Source: Salinicola halophilus (GTDB lineage Bacteria > Pseudomonadota > Gammaproteobacteria > Pseudomonadales > Halomonadaceae). From it: 64,000 bases of DNA. The notes under the pieces were generated by a model. It was not told the origin of the DNA and did no database searches. It worked only from the letters and a program-made list of their open reading frames with translations. The translations under genes and the position numbers were made by a program. Positions 63,183 through 64,000 of this stretch are shown here, piece after piece (within the stretch, counting starts at the first letter, position 1; each line of letters opens with the position of its first letter). The stretch spans positions 1,678,937 to 1,742,936 of the forward strand of contig NZ_PZJV01000001.1 of the NCBI RefSeq assembly GCF_003206155.1. The letters are read 5' to 3'.

Positions 63183-63953
63183 ATGAAAAATCTGCTGACT
63201 ACCGGCCTTCTCGGCGCCGCCCTGATTGCCGGCGCCGCCCAGGCGCAGGATACCGAGCAACTGCGCATTGGGGTCGACGTTCCCTACGAGCCGATGGAGT
63301 ACCGCACCCCGGAAGGCGATCTGACCGGTTTCGACATCGATCTCGGCAACGCGCTCTGCGAGCAGATCAACGCCGAGTGCGAGTGGGTCGTACAGGCGTG
63401 GGACGGCATCATCCCGGGGCTGATGGCGCGCAAGTACGACGCCATCATGTCGTCGATGACCATCAACGACGAGCGCCGCGAGACCGTTCTCTTCTCCGAT
63501 CCCTACATCCAGCCGCCGTCGGCCTGGTTCGCCGCCACCGACAGCGGTATCGAAACCATCTATCCGCAGTCGCTGGAAGGCAAGACCATCGGCGTCCAGC
63601 GCGGCACGCTGCAGGACAACTACGTGACCGACAACTACGGCGACGTGGCCGACATCAGCCGCTATACCACCGCCGACGATCTGGTGCTGGACATGGATGC
63701 CGGCCGCGTCGATATCGCCTTCCTCGACTTCCCGATCGGCAAGTCGACGCTGCTCGACAGCGAAGAAGGCGACTACGAGACCGTGGGCGAGATGATCAGC
63801 GAACCGAAGGAGTACTTCGGCGAAGGTTTCGGCATCGCCTTCCGCCAGCGTGACGAGGACCTCGCCGAGCGCTTCAACGACGCCCTGGCCACGCTCAAGG
63901 ACGACGGCACCTACGACGAGATCTACGACAAGTACTTCAAGACCCAGCAGTGA
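63183..63953 (+). CDS. Polar amino-acid ABC substrate-binding protein (second)
   Basis: This 256-residue periplasmic receptor has a signal peptide LLTTGLLGAALIAGAAQAQ. It shares with the receptor at 60889 the patterns GVDVPYEPMEYRTPEGDLT, GFDIDLGNALC, AWDGIIPGLMARKYDAIMSS and KTIGVQRGTLQDNYVTDNYG. The two may bind different but related amino acids and share one permease. A short hairpin (63958-63975) follows. Confidence 0.92.
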   Translation: MKNLLTTGLLGAALIAGAAQAQDTEQLRIGVDVPYEPMEYRTPEGDLTGFDIDLGNALCEQINAECEWVVQAWDGIIPGLMARKYDAIMSSMTINDERRETVLFSDPYIQPPSAWFAATDSGIETIYPQSLEGKTIGVQRGTLQDNYVTDNYGDVADISRYTTADDLVLDMDAGRVDIAFLDFPIGKSTLLDSEEGDYETVGEMISEPKEYFGEGFGIAFRQRDEDLAERFNDALATLKDDGTYDEIYDKYFKTQQ

Positions 63954-63957
63954 GCGC

Positions 63958-63975
63958 GCCGGCCCGCAGGCCGGC
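63958..63975 (+). terminator. Short GC hairpin after the second binding-protein gene
   Basis: GCCGGCC (63958-63964) and GGCCGGC (63969-63975) form a 7-bp stem with loop CGCA, 4 bases after the stop. There is no T tract before the window ends nearby. Confidence 0.4.
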
Positions 63976-64000
63976 CGCCCCAGTCACGACGAAGCCCCGG

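Overview
The window is GC-rich, densely coded gammaproteobacterial chromosome. The gene content suggests a halophilic or marine heterotroph of the Halomonadaceae type (Halomonas, Salinicola, Chromohalobacter and relatives): an NhaC-type Na+/H+ antiporter, betaine/carnitine-type genes, two tripartite tricarboxylate transporter (TTT) systems, many acid-catabolism genes and several c-di-GMP enzymes. The genus is an inference. No rRNA, tRNA, CRISPR array, integrase or transposase was seen.

Left part (1-21.5 kb): the 3' end of glycolate oxidase glcF plus glcG; an nhaC / class IV aminotransferase-like / GntR operon with a palindrome over its promoter; rluF; an IclR-controlled unit (TTT binding protein, CaiB/BaiF CoA-transferase, citryl-CoA-lyase-like protein) with two near-identical operator candidates; two tandem beta-lactamase-fold serine hydrolases; dienelactone hydrolase; a GlsB-type membrane protein; a flavin reductase-like protein; and a three-gene envelope signalling operon (porin, small periplasmic binding protein, membrane diguanylate cyclase). 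Then come a GNAT-nitrilase fusion and an MtfA-like peptidase.

Accessory island (about 21.5-27.6 kb): GC content and codon use change abruptly. It holds a compact ribosomal-peptide (RiPP) cluster: a 60-residue precursor ending in YDR-M-HHR-HNR-S, a radical SAM/SPASM maturase fused to a HExxH domain, a UPF0489/arginase-like protein of the kind known as peptide arginases, a GNAT acetyltransferase and a frameshifted guanidinoacetate-methyltransferase-like gene. The modification set converges on arginine. The island ends in AT-rich decayed DNA and a partial copy of a gene that is intact 1.3 kb further on. This is the most novel part of the window.

Right part (27.6-64 kb): ordinary chromosome. It includes a CbiX-like chelatase, threonine aldolase, a gamma-butyrobetaine dioxygenase with a betaine-binding protein, dmlR/dmlA, a PEP-CTERM-type acyltransferase, and a second envelope signalling operon (binding protein, porin, GGDEF-EAL protein). 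A large sugar-acid locus follows: TctCBA transporter, enolase-superfamily dehydratase, DapA-like lyase, FMN hydroxyacid oxidase, GntR regulator and IlvD-type aldonate dehydratase, with matching palindromes before the two outward promoters. Next are hemerythrin, SDR, lipocalin and gluconolactonase-like genes. The window ends with a succinylglutamate-desuccinylase / polar amino acid ABC transporter operon whose ATPase gene carries a 1-base frameshift in a C run.
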